Source: a virus
Length of the DNA: 37,541 bases
Virus record (IMG/VR): IMGVR_UViG_3300003886_000019
Coordinates: 1-37,541 of that record
Reading direction: 5' to 3' (one strand)
Under the pieces are notes generated by a model, which was not told the origin of the DNA, ran no database searches, and worked only from the letters and a program-made list of their open reading frames with translations. Position numbers and translations under genes: made by a program. Position 1 is the first letter of the stretch, and every line of letters starts with the position of its first letter. Shown one piece after another: positions 15,857 through 21,774 of the stretch.

Positions 15857-17293
15857 TCACCAATTGCTTGCAAAATCAAGATCGAATGTTGTGTCTTCAT
15901 CAGGGATAATCATACTCATCATCAGCGCATCGGCTCTGTTGGGAGATGGAATACCCTCTTTGACCATGTTCGGCTTAGACATAATTTGAATCATCCCGTT
16001 TGGATTCGGCTTCAACGGCACGCGACATAGCTCATATCGTAACTTATTCAGCGCATCCATGCCAATATCCGACTCTGAAAATGATATGAACCGTTCCTCA
16101 TCATCGACACTGTTCCCACCAGAGAAGATCGCTTCATGAGTGTGTAGCATACGATCACGGAGTCTCCAGTAGTATTGTGCCCTCTTATTCTTGAACGTCT
16201 CACCATTTGTCTTAGACTTATTCTTATCAACAGGGTACTCAACATCTTCGATATAGGCATCCAACTTATCATCAGGCGATTCAGATCCCTTAAACATTGT
16301 GTAGTTATCGAACCCTTGCGCCACCTGTCGTTTCAATGCAACTCCCATGCCATCACAATCCCACACGAACTCATCGCAACCAGAGCTGGCTGCCACATTC
16401 AATGCCCAATCAGTCCCTTCTGCGATATCCCCATTATCCATAGCAGCGCAATGCGTGATCACCGAACCATGACGAACCACCAATGCTTTGTCATCAGCCC
16501 CTTCATCGGACGGATCATAGGCAAGCACCTTCTGTCCTCTTGCGCTGAACCCAAGCTTAAGGTGCGAGTTTATGCAAGAATCAAACCACTCTGACTTGAT
16601 AATTGAGTTCTCAAGGTCGTCATAATATTGCCCCTCCCATATATGAGCGTATGCTGAAGGTGATAAGCGTTTCTTATCATCAATCCGCTCCATGTCCAAC
16701 TCAGGTGGAAACCATGGGTTCTCTGAATAGTTCAATTGGATGACCATCACCAGATCATCTTCATAGTAGCCCTTCTCAGCCAGCGATCGTTCAGCACGGT
16801 GCAGGTATTTCGTGGCCACTGCGCCGAGCATCGAGTGCCTGTTCATGCTGATCCATATCTCAGGCGGTGATCCAGATAGCGAACGAATAGACGGTGTGAG
16901 CGTCTGTAAGCTCTTTTCACCGATGGACTCACCTTCTTCTATCCAACAGATGTCCACTGCCCCTAGCGACTTCAGTGACGATACATTGCGCGATAAGCCT
17001 TTGTAGAACACTCTCCCACCAGAGGAGTGATGACTGATGTCTCGACCGGTCACTGTAAATCCATTGAGCTCGTGGTGTCCGATACGGGCTTCAATGAGCG
17101 AGTGGACTGAATCCTCAATGGATCCTTGAAACTCACGTGTGCCGAGGATGGACAGCCCTTCACGGCACTTGAGCATGATGATGTCGGCAATCCCAACTGA
17201 CTTACCAGATCCCCGACCTCCAACTAAAATTTTGACGCGTTTCTTTTTCGTGAGTAAGGGTAAGATTCTCTCATTGATCTCAATATTAGGCAC
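15857..17293 (-). CDS. terL: Terminase large subunit (packaging ATPase-nuclease)
   Basis: This is the motor that cuts concatemers and pumps DNA into the head. With the GTG at 17293 the protein has 478 residues and begins PNIEINERILPLLTKKKRVK, the usual opening of this family, followed by Walker A GGRGSGKS (25-32). The Walker B-type strand is VDICWIEEGE. The RNase H-like nuclease has LAYDPSDEG, FVWDCDGMGV and a late Asp in NRADALMMS. An upstream frame would add 31 residues that merely overlap the previous gene out of phase. The stop of the small gene overlaps the start, implying coupling. A dispersed-motif copy at 17014-17027 encodes SSGG and another at 16114-16127 encodes FSGG. Confidence 0.93.
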   Translation of the reverse strand: MPNIEINERILPLLTKKKRVKILVGGRGSGKSVGIADIIMLKCREGLSILGTREFQGSIEDSVHSLIEARIGHHELNGFTVTGRDISHHSSGGRVFYKGLSRNVSSLKSLGAVDICWIEEGESIGEKSLQTLTPSIRSLSGSPPEIWISMNRHSMLGAVATKYLHRAERSLAEKGYYEDDLVMVIQLNYSENPWFPPELDMERIDDKKRLSPSAYAHIWEGQYYDDLENSIIKSEWFDSCINSHLKLGFSARGQKVLAYDPSDEGADDKALVVRHGSVITHCAAMDNGDIAEGTDWALNVAASSGCDEFVWDCDGMGVALKRQVAQGFDNYTMFKGSESPDDKLDAYIEDVEYPVDKNKSKTNGETFKNKRAQYYWRLRDRMLHTHEAIFSGGNSVDDEERFISFSESDIGMDALNKLRYELCRVPLKPNPNGMIQIMSKPNMVKEGIPSPNRADALMMSMIIPDEDTTFDLDFASNW

Positions 17294-17507
17294 GATTCTT
17301 GACTGGCGTGATGGTGAAGTAGTTCTCATCCAATGGCACAGCATCATTGGGATCGCGTGACATCTTCTCAAGTAACGCCAACGCACTCACCTTAGCGCTT
17401 GATGGTGAGGTATCAGATGTGGCAATGCGCCAAAGCTCTGCCTCAATGTTCTTTTGAGTTTGATCAGGTGACATTGAAGTGAATCCAGTGTGTTTTGAGC
17501 GTTCCAT
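17286..17507 (-). CDS. Putative small terminase subunit
   Basis: This 73-residue helical protein (SPDQTQKNIEAELWRIATSDTSPSSAKVSALALLEKMSRD) lies directly upstream of the large terminase and overlaps its start, the normal place for TerS, which recognises the packaging site. It is shorter than P22 gp3 (162 residues) and no recognition domain can be identified, so the call is positional. The SSAKVSALALLEKM stretch is typical of small terminase-like phage proteins. Its ATG lies inside the end of the preceding gene. Confidence 0.55.
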   Translation of the reverse strand: MERSKHTGFTSMSPDQTQKNIEAELWRIATSDTSPSSAKVSALALLEKMSRDPNDAVPLDENYFTITPVKNRA

Positions 17508-17748
17508 AGCCCAATTGTGCCTGCCATCGACCTATCTGATCAAGCACCTCTGTTGTGGTCGTGTAGGTCACATATTGGTTGGCCTCAAAGCCATCTAAGG
17601 GCACCAATCCGAGCGTCGCTGGCACTGTCTTAACCTCCCCTCTCTCAGGCCTAAAATTGAGCACCAAAGGGGCTGACGACGACAAGTCAAAACCTGCGTT
17701 AAAAACGAAGGACTCACCGGCGGATTCGAAGATAATATTTAGTGGCAT
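17464..17748 (-). CDS. First gene of the late operon; beta-rich small protein
   Basis: This 94-residue protein (MPLNIIFESAGESFVFNAGFDLSSSAPLVLNFRPERGE ...) resembles the N-terminal immunoglobulin-like domains of small phage tail-associated proteins in its strand pattern (DLSS ... LVLNFRPE ... VPATLGLVP ... QYVTYTTTTEVLDQIGRWQAQLGYG). The start is taken at the ATG at 17748 because the consensus promoter's -10 box lies at 17763-17758; longer in-frame starts (17769, 17787) would lie in or upstream of the promoter core. The message would then be nearly leaderless. Its function is unknown. Confidence 0.6.
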   Translation of the reverse strand: MPLNIIFESAGESFVFNAGFDLSSSAPLVLNFRPERGEVKTVPATLGLVPLDGFEANQYVTYTTTTEVLDQIGRWQAQLGYGTLKTHWIHFNVT

Positions 17749-17757
17749 AATACACCT

Positions 17758-17787
17758 ATTATAGCCCATAACCAGATGATATGTCAA
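17758..17787 (-). promoter_or_regulatory. Consensus sigma70 promoter for the late operon
   Basis: Reading leftward, TTGACA (17787-17782) and TATAAT (17763-17758) are separated by exactly 18 bases, both boxes perfect. Transcription should begin near 17751, only a few bases before the ATG at 17748, and would run through terminase, portal, scaffold, tailspike, coat and tail genes. A perfect dispersed-motif copy ends the upstream side at 17795-17808. Confidence 0.85.
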
Positions 17788-17794
17788 GACATTG

Positions 17795-17808
17795 TCCCAC
17801 CAGAGAAG
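17795..17808 (+). repeat. Dispersed motif copy next to the late promoter
   Basis: A perfect 14-base copy (TCCCACCAGAGAAG), followed by ATC as at 16114 and 34134, lies 8 bases upstream of the -35 box of the leftward late promoter. This is the usual position of an activator site or UP element. Confidence 0.75.
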
Positions 17809-18004
17809 ATCTTTATTAATTACACGGAGATTGAGGTGACGACAAACAATGCGAGCTGAAAATCCATAGATATCATTAGCCTAGCGAGGGATTCCACTAA
17901 CGCTCGTCTCTCAAATTGATCTCCTTTTGATCGATATCTCGAATTCCTCAAGGATATCAAGCAACTAGGCTGCGGCTGACAGGCGTTAGCGGTTAGCGTT
18001 AACA

Positions 18005-18022
18005 TCTGTGGTTGTCCACAGA
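18005..18022. repeat. Palindrome with DnaA-box-like sequence
   Basis: TCTGTGG and CCACAGA form 7-bp arms around TTGT. The 9-mer TTGTCCACA (18012-18020) differs from the bacterial DnaA box TTATCCACA at one position. Confidence 0.5.
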
Positions 18023-18085
18023 AAGTAACCTTAAGTTTCAACCGCTTGGAATATCAACATTTAGACCTAGTATAAGGATTTTTGT

Positions 18086-18226
18086 TATGTCATTGATACG
18101 TGCCTAGAAAGTCCCCACATGCCTCTGCAACGCTAGTGCCCTTTTCGTCCAACCTACTGTAATCCTTAGAGTATTCTTAGAGTAACCTTAACGTTGCAGA
18201 GGCGCTCCTATATAATCAATGACATA
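18086..18226. repeat. Nested inverted repeats with internal iteron pair
   Basis: The outer arms TATGTCATTGAT (18086-18097) and ATCAATGACATA (18215-18226) are perfect 12-bp complements. The inner arms GCCTCTGCAACG (18121-18132) and CGTTGCAGAGGC (18192-18203) are also perfect. Between them CTTAGAGTA occurs twice (18165-18173, 18176-18184), 11 bp apart, that is, one helical turn. The structure could extrude as a cruciform or be bound by an initiator. Confidence 0.85.
18188..18216 (+). promoter_or_regulatory. Sigma70-like promoter pointing into non-coding DNA
   Basis: TTAACG (18188-18193, four of six) and a perfect TATAAT (18211-18216) are 17 bases apart. Its boxes overlap the right arms of the nested inverted repeats. 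No gene lies on the plus strand for 2.3 kb downstream, so any product would be a non-coding RNA, an antisense RNA or a replication primer. Confidence 0.5.
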
Positions 18227-18235
18227 CAAAAAAAC

Positions 18236-18255
18236 TTGTACGTTACGTTGTACAA
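18236..18255. promoter_or_regulatory. Operator-like palindrome
   Basis: TTGTAC and GTACAA form perfect 6-bp arms around GTTACGTT, at about +14 to +33 of the predicted rightward promoter. This is a plausible repressor site. Confidence 0.45.
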
Positions 18256-18526
18256 ATCGGCCAAAATTGGTTAAAAAGTGATCGATTTTCTGTGTAAAGC
18301 CGGCGGAGTCACGTCGTCAGTGCCCTAGTTCGTCGTACAGGAGTAAATCCCAAATTATAGTAAAATATAAATATTAAGTACTACTGACGGTGGAACGATG
18401 AATAAGTAAGATAAAATTAGGTAAAAAAAGAGGGAAATAAGATAAATAATTATTCTGTCCTAAAAGGGGAAGCTATAGAGCTGTCATAGGTGACTATTTT
18501 GCACGTCGTCGTCAGCCCCTCACGAT

Positions 18527-18540
18527 CTTCTCTGTTGGGA
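18527..18540 (-). repeat. Dispersed motif, non-coding copy (AAC variant)
   Basis: On the minus strand this reads TCCCAACAGAGAAG, the second common form of the motif. It lies in the non-coding block downstream of the AT-rich stretch. Confidence 0.65.
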
Positions 18541-18626
18541 GAAACGTTCTTCAAGTTGATGTCGTTTGGTTCATACAGTGCCCGTGACGGCATTATTTAT
18601 GGAAATGAATGGCAAAGTATGGATTG

Positions 18627-18660
18627 GGGCTTGCGTGGAGTGGTGACCTCTCACAAGCCC
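18627..18660. other. Hairpin downstream of the leftward regulator genes
   Basis: GGGCTTG (18627-18633) pairs with CAAGCCC (18654-18660), with an inner GAG/CTC pair. There is no T-run on either side, so I call it a hairpin rather than a terminator. Confidence 0.5.
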
Positions 18661-18690
18661 AGCTAAGTATATGTTATTTTTGGTGACGAA

Positions 18691-18909
18691 CTAATGGGTA
18701 TTTTGGCTGATTTCACCATCAAGACGCTGCTGCTGGATTAACCTTAAGGCCACCACAACGTCCCTACCTGCAGTTGATCGGGTACCACTCATCAACACAC
18801 AGGCTGGCTCATGAACCTCACCAGCCTCATCAATCAAAAAGTCGATGTACGGTGGAATTGGTGCAAGAGTCGGGCCAGTCATGTCAATCATCACAAATTT
18901 AAACCTCAT
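18691..18909 (-). CDS. Small hypothetical protein coupled to the Rha-type gene
   Basis: This 72-residue frame begins in an ATGA overlap with the preceding regulator stop. Strand-helix order is suggested by RFKFVMIDMTG, YIDFLIDEAGEVHEPACVLMSG and AGRDVVVALRLIQQQ. It is the last gene before the non-coding block and is unrecognised. The ATGA coupling is the main argument that it is real. Confidence 0.55.
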   Translation of the reverse strand: MRFKFVMIDMTGPTLAPIPPYIDFLIDEAGEVHEPACVLMSGTRSTAGRDVVVALRLIQQQRLDGEISQNTH

Positions 18910-19613
18910 GTGTGATCCCTCAGCCCAAATCCATCCATAACACAGTCAATGATGGACACTGGATAGCCATTCACCTCGCCGAACACAGGGCACGGAAACT
19001 TCTTAATCTCAATGCCCTCACGACGACACTTGCTTGCACAAGCCTTCCCCACCAGAGAAGCCTGACGGCCTGTGATCGCGATGTGGTTGACGTTGGTGTA
19101 CGCCTTGATCGATGTGTAGTCGCCGAGATGAAATATGTGATCAGTGTGATCAACCTTTTCCTGCAGCGTCTTAACATCAAACTCAATCGCCGCTGTCCGC
19201 CGTTCCTGATTCAACAAGGCTTGCATATGTTGAGCCGTCACCTCCAGATGTGAGAGTGGCTTCAAGTCTTCACGCATTCTCATGAACTCCTTGATGATCG
19301 CCACTTGACCGTCACGAGAGTTCTCACCACCAATAAACGGACACGCAATCATAAATCCAGTTTCAGTTAGCTCGTAGCACTTATTTTCTCTATTACTTTT
19401 ATCAACATAGGAGGTGGACTTGATATCAAGTCCACCTAAGTGGCCACTGTCTACTAACGATTTCAAGGATTCAAGCACGTTAGCGTGGCGTCTGCCAAAC
19501 TTCTCTGCGATTAAATTGCTGGTTACTGTCTTTGTGCTCACTTCAATTTTATTTTTCATAACCTCGGTCCACTCGCTGTCTTTGTAATCAGCTGAAATTT
19601 CAGCTGAGCTCAT
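18906..19613 (-). CDS. Rha-family regulator with shared C-terminal module
   Basis: The protein is about 235 residues. Residues 25-105 show the Rha pattern: TVTSNLIAEKFGRRHANVLESL, then NKCYELTETGFMIACPFIGG. A helical linker (LSHLEVTAQHMQALLNQERR) follows, then the module HTDHIFHLGDYTSIKAY ... GYPVSII. That module is about 45% identical by eye to the end of the KilA-N gene at 3672. Rha proteins are phage regulators that can interfere with growth or lysogenic choice. The start is uncertain: GTG 19619 and ATG 19613 lie near hairpins, while ATG 19559 lies just after a 20-bp palindrome and would leave the Rha domain intact. Confidence 0.8.
   Translation of the reverse strand: MSSAEISADYKDSEWTEVMKNKIEVSTKTVTSNLIAEKFGRRHANVLESLKSLVDSGHLGGLDIKSTSYVDKSNRENKCYELTETGFMIACPFIGGENSRDGQVAIIKEFMRMREDLKPLSHLEVTAQHMQALLNQERRTAAIEFDVKTLQEKVDHTDHIFHLGDYTSIKAYTNVNHIAITGRQASLVGKACASKCRREGIEIKKFPCPVFGEVNGYPVSIIDCVMDGFGLRDHT
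19588..19607. promoter_or_regulatory. Perfect 20-bp palindrome, operator-like
   Basis: TCAGCTGAAATTTCAGCTGA is identical to its own complement. It lies at the 5' end of the Rha-type gene, just upstream of the alternative ATG at 19559. A binding site for autoregulation is the simplest reading. Confidence 0.6.
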
Positions 19614-19618
19614 CTCCA

Positions 19619-19638
19619 CATCAGCCCGATTGCTGATG
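19619..19638. other. Small hairpin upstream of the Rha-type gene
   Basis: CATCAGC (19619-19625) and GCTGATG (19632-19638) form a 7-bp stem with a 6-base loop. It lies between two leftward genes and could be an operator half-site or attenuate read-through from 19689-19988. Confidence 0.4.
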
Positions 19639-19674
19639 TGTGTTCCATGTTGACAGGATGTTCTTAAGCGGCCC

Positions 19675-19688
19675 TTTCTCTGTTGGGA
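19675..19688 (-). repeat. Dispersed motif, intergenic copy (AAC variant)
   Basis: On the minus strand this reads TCCCAACAGAGAAA. It lies between the stop of 19689-19988 and the start of the Rha-type gene. Confidence 0.65.
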
Positions 19689-19988
19689 TCAGATGTTGAT
19701 GAAGGCCACTTCACTTACTGTTATGCCGCCGATCTTGATTTCAATTAGGCTTTTAGCAACTTTCTTTGCGTCGAAGGCGGCTACCATGTCGCATCGGCTC
19801 AGGACTACTTCTTGCTCTTTGTTGGCCGCTACTAAGAGCGCTTTGAATTCTTCAAGGCTGCAGCAGATGTTGTTTTTGATGTCTTCGTATACATCAGAGA
19901 TGAAGACCTTTTCGCCAGCAACTCCAAATGTTTCGAAGGTGGTTGTAGTTGCGTTGATCAGTGCTTTGATTTCGGTTATGTTAGTCAT
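19689..19988 (-). CDS. Hypothetical protein
   Basis: This 99-residue protein has its ATG preceded by AGAGAGAAAACAAACC. It looks like an alpha/beta mixture (EIKALINATTTTFETFG ... SLEEFKALLVAANKEQEVVLSRCDMVAAFDAKKVAKSLIEIKIGGITVSEVAFINI) with no recognised domain. It lies between the regulator cluster and the orphan leader, and its 5' untranslated region overlaps that leader on the opposite strand. Early regulatory function is a guess from location only. Confidence 0.6.
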   Translation of the reverse strand: MTNITEIKALINATTTTFETFGVAGEKVFISDVYEDIKNNICCSLEEFKALLVAANKEQEVVLSRCDMVAAFDAKKVAKSLIEIKIGGITVSEVAFINI

Positions 19989-19998
19989 GGTTTGTTTT

Positions 19999-20063
19999 CT
20001 CTCTGTTGTTTCGTTGCGTTCAATAATGTTATCGGCGGCGACTGAGAAAACTTTAGATGAAAA
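19999..20063 (+). repeat. Orphan copy of the sigma-like gene leader
   Basis: Bases 20031-20063 match the leader of the second sigma-like paralogue (21122-21154) with a single substitution over 33 bases. The upstream CTCTCTGTTGTTT (19999-20011) is also shared with 21091-21103. Here the leader is followed only by a 13-codon remnant. Confidence 0.85.
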
Positions 20064-20098
20064 GTAAAATTAATCAAAAAACTTTACCCTACTATTAA
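20057..20098 (+). pseudogene. Remnant 5' end of a sigma-like paralogue
   Basis: After the orphan leader, an ATG opens a 13-residue frame (MKSKINQKTLPYY) that begins like the paralogues (MKIKID, MKIEID) and then stops. The rest of the space is occupied by the opposite-strand gene 20070-20459. It is likely the severed start of a former copy. Confidence 0.45.
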
Positions 20099-20459
20099 TT
20101 TCTAAGTGATACTGATCTTTAAATCTCGGTATGTTGGCAATCCAGTCATCAACCGATTCATCAAACTCCCCCTCTGTTGGGATAATATGTTCTGGAACTT
20201 TATAGTCCGATTCAAGGGCTCCTAAATTACGTATCCACTCATTGTATTTCTCAACACTACTTTTCATCGGAGATTTAAATCCCAATATGGCAAAGGGATA
20301 ATTATCTGCCACATACTCTTCTAAATCTTTTGGAACGGTTCTCAACCTTGAAGCAACAGCCGGTTCTTTATAAATCGCCTCTTTTAATTGGTTATAAGTT
20401 GGATTTTCTATTACAAAAATCACAGCAGGATGATCTTTTATTTTTCTTAAAGGTGACAT
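20070..20459 (-). CDS. Hypothetical protein inserted before the sigma-like trio
   Basis: This 129-residue protein has AGGT eight bases before the ATG. It is a helical, charged protein (SPLRKIKDHPAVIFVIENPTYNQLKEAIYKEPAVASRLRTVP ... EEYVADNYPFAILGF ... VDDWIANIPRFKDQYHLEINS). No family is recognised. It separates the orphan leader (19999-20063) from the first complete paralogue, which suggests it was inserted there. A dispersed-motif copy (20169-20182, AAC form) encodes the IPTEG stretch. Confidence 0.65.
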   Translation of the reverse strand: MSPLRKIKDHPAVIFVIENPTYNQLKEAIYKEPAVASRLRTVPKDLEEYVADNYPFAILGFKSPMKSSVEKYNEWIRNLGALESDYKVPEHIIPTEGEFDESVDDWIANIPRFKDQYHLEINSRVKFFD

Positions 20460-20462
20460 GTC

Positions 20463-20492
20463 AATTACCTAAATCTGTTATAATTGGTAATT
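20463..20492. promoter_or_regulatory. Inverted repeat in a divergent promoter region
   Basis: AATTACC (20463-20469) and GGTAATT (20486-20492) flank a perfect TATAAT (20479-20484) in the 53-bp gap between divergent genes. No good -35 box is spaced correctly, so an activator- or alternative-sigma-dependent promoter is possible. Confidence 0.45.
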
Positions 20493-20512
20493 ATACTTCA
20501 GGCATTCACTTA

Positions 20513-21070
20513 ATGAAAATTAAAATAGACATCAACAAGCCGGAAACCTTCAGTGCGATAATTGCCAGTGCTTTACACTCTCACCACAAGCACTTAGTGA
20601 ACCCAAATTTTAGAGGTTCAGAATCAACCAAAACTATAATTGATGATGTAACATCGTCGGTGTGGATCAAGCTAACACAATTAAAGCAAAGAGGTGGTAA
20701 AATAACATCTCTATCTGGTTTAATTTATATTATGGCAAACAGAGCTATGAGTGAGCTTTACATGTCGCTAAATGGGAGATCTGTAAACGGTAAGTCACCA
20801 TTCAAAAGTAAGATCGCCGACGATTTACCGATCAACTTTGAGAGCATTAACCCAACCCTATGTAATGGCCTGGTGACGGTTGAGTTATCAAGGGTATTGG
20901 ATAAGGTATTTAAACAACCTAATGGGGATTTATTTATAGAAACGATAGTGAATGAGGGGAGTATTTCAGAGCAGCTTACCAACAAAGGTGTTGGTAAGTG
21001 CGCTGGTTATTGTAGATTAGATGAAGTTAGGGGCAAGATTAGATCCTTAAGAAGGGATGGTGTCATCTAA
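20513..21070 (+). CDS. ECF sigma-like protein, paralogue 1
   Basis: The protein has 185 residues from the ATG at 20513; longer frames run into the opposite-strand gene. Residues about 10-85 resemble ECF sigma region 2: a lead helix, RGSESTKTIIDDVTSSVWIKL (compare D-x-V-x-x-V/T-x-x-x-W/L-x-K-L), then SLSGLIYIMANRAMSELYMSLNGR. A linker with NFESINP follows. Residues about 118-185 resemble region 4: VELSRVLDKV ... LFIETIVNEGSISEQLTNKGVGKCAGYCRLDEVRGKIRSLR, a helix-turn-helix with the basic recognition helix. It is the most diverged of three tandem copies. The sigma call is by pattern; any HTH regulator with this layout is the alternative. Confidence 0.6.
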   Translation: MKIKIDINKPETFSAIIASALHSHHKHLVNPNFRGSESTKTIIDDVTSSVWIKLTQLKQRGGKITSLSGLIYIMANRAMSELYMSLNGRSVNGKSPFKSKIADDLPINFESINPTLCNGLVTVELSRVLDKVFKQPNGDLFIETIVNEGSISEQLTNKGVGKCAGYCRLDEVRGKIRSLRRDGVI

Positions 21071-21086
21071 TTCATCCTTAGGTGTA

Positions 21087-21115
21087 TTTACTCTCTGTTG
21101 TTTGCCGGTTACAAT
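21087..21115 (+). promoter_or_regulatory. Promoter in the conserved leader of paralogue 2
   Basis: TTTACT (21087-21092) and TACAAT (21110-21115) lie 17 bases apart, four and five of six matches to sigma70 consensus. The downstream leader to the ATG at 21148 is the segment conserved at 20031-20063. Confidence 0.6.
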
Positions 21116-21147
21116 AACTGTATCGGCGGCGACTGGGAAAACTTTAG

Positions 21148-21699
21148 ATGAAAATAGAAATTGACAAACCAGAGACATTCCGGAAGATAATTAGCAAGGT
21201 CTTATACAGTAGGCATAGCCATTTAATCAACCCAAAGCTTCGTGGTTCAGAGTCGGCCGACACCATCATTGATGATGTGACAACAACAGTGTGGATGAAA
21301 CTCAACCAACTACGGGGAAAAGACGTTGAAATTAAATCCTTATCCGCCATCATTTATGTCATGGCTAACTTTTCATTAACCGACATTTTGGTATCGCTCA
21401 TTGGGAGACGGTATGAGGGCCGAGAGGGGCATCGGAGTACGATTTCCGATGACTTACCGCTGAACTTTGAGAGCATCAACCCGGTAGGCTGCAACGGACT
21501 CGCGACAGTTGAACTCTCACAAGTGCTAGATGAGTTGAGTGATCAAGTTGATGGGGATTTATACCTGGACTCAATATTAAATACTGGGACTAGAAAAGAG
21601 CAGTTCGCCGACAAAGGAGTCGGCGAACGCGATGGCTACTTTAGATTAGACAGACTCAGACTTAAGATGAACCAATTAAGACTCAATGGTGTCATCTAA
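21148..21699 (+). CDS. ECF sigma-like protein, paralogue 2
   Basis: This 183-residue protein is clearly homologous along its whole length to the genes on either side. Region-2-like: LRGSESADTIIDDVTTTVWMKLNQLRGKDVEIKSLSAIIYVMANFSLTDILVSLIGRR. Linker: DDLPLNFESINPVGCNG. Region-4-like: VELSQVLDEL ... LDSILNTGTRKEQFADKGVGERDGYFRLDRLRLKMNQLR. It has its own promoter and a leader shared with the orphan copy at 20 kb, so it is probably expressed separately. If the family call holds, it would direct host RNA polymerase to phage promoters, or modulate it. Confidence 0.65.
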   Translation: MKIEIDKPETFRKIISKVLYSRHSHLINPKLRGSESADTIIDDVTTTVWMKLNQLRGKDVEIKSLSAIIYVMANFSLTDILVSLIGRRYEGREGHRSTISDDLPLNFESINPVGCNGLATVELSQVLDELSDQVDGDLYLDSILNTGTRKEQFADKGVGERDGYFRLDRLRLKMNQLRLNGVI

Positions 21700-21710
21700 C
21701 TTGATTTCAA

Positions 21711-21739
21711 TTAGTGATGGTTTGTTTACCGGTTACAAT
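21711..21739 (+). promoter_or_regulatory. Possible promoter for paralogue 3
   Basis: The segment CCGGTTACAATAACTG is conserved with the paralogue 2 leader. Its TACAAT (21734-21739) has only a weak TTAGTG (21711-21716) at 17 bases. The rest of the leader is diverged. Confidence 0.4.
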
Positions 21740-21774
21740 AACTGCATCAACGGCAGCTGAGAAAAATTAAAATA

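Larger units (their letters stand above)
17788..18690. other. Repeat-rich non-coding region, candidate replication origin/control region
   Basis: About 900 bp carry no convincing gene. In order they hold the following: a motif copy (17795); direct repeats of GCGTTAGC/GGTTAGCGTTAAC (about 17982-18003); a palindrome with a DnaA-box-like TTGTCCACA (18005-18022); nested 12-bp inverted repeats (18086-18226) enclosing a 9-bp repeat with 11-bp period; a sigma70-like rightward promoter (18188-18216); an operator-like palindrome (18236-18255); a CACGTCGTC repeat (18310, 18502); an AT-rich stretch of about 105 bp (18351-18456); a second motif copy (18527); and a hairpin (18627-18660). Iterons, an AT-rich block and a DnaA-like box together are typical of origins. 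Origin function is inference. Confidence 0.55.

Noticed and set aside
17294-17386. N-terminal extension of the large terminase (31 residues)
   Set aside because: It only reads the previous gene in another frame and does not resemble any terminase; GTG 17293 gives the normal family start.
17820-18041. A 73-residue minus-strand frame in the non-coding block
   Set aside because: No ribosome site, no domain-like pattern, and it overlaps clustered direct and inverted repeats; more likely chance.
18627-18660. Rho-independent terminator for the leftward regulators
   Set aside because: The stem is good but no T-run follows on either strand.
20330-20512. N-terminal extension of sigma-like paralogue 1
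   Set aside because: It lies opposite the gene 20070-20459 and has no counterpart in the two paralogues.
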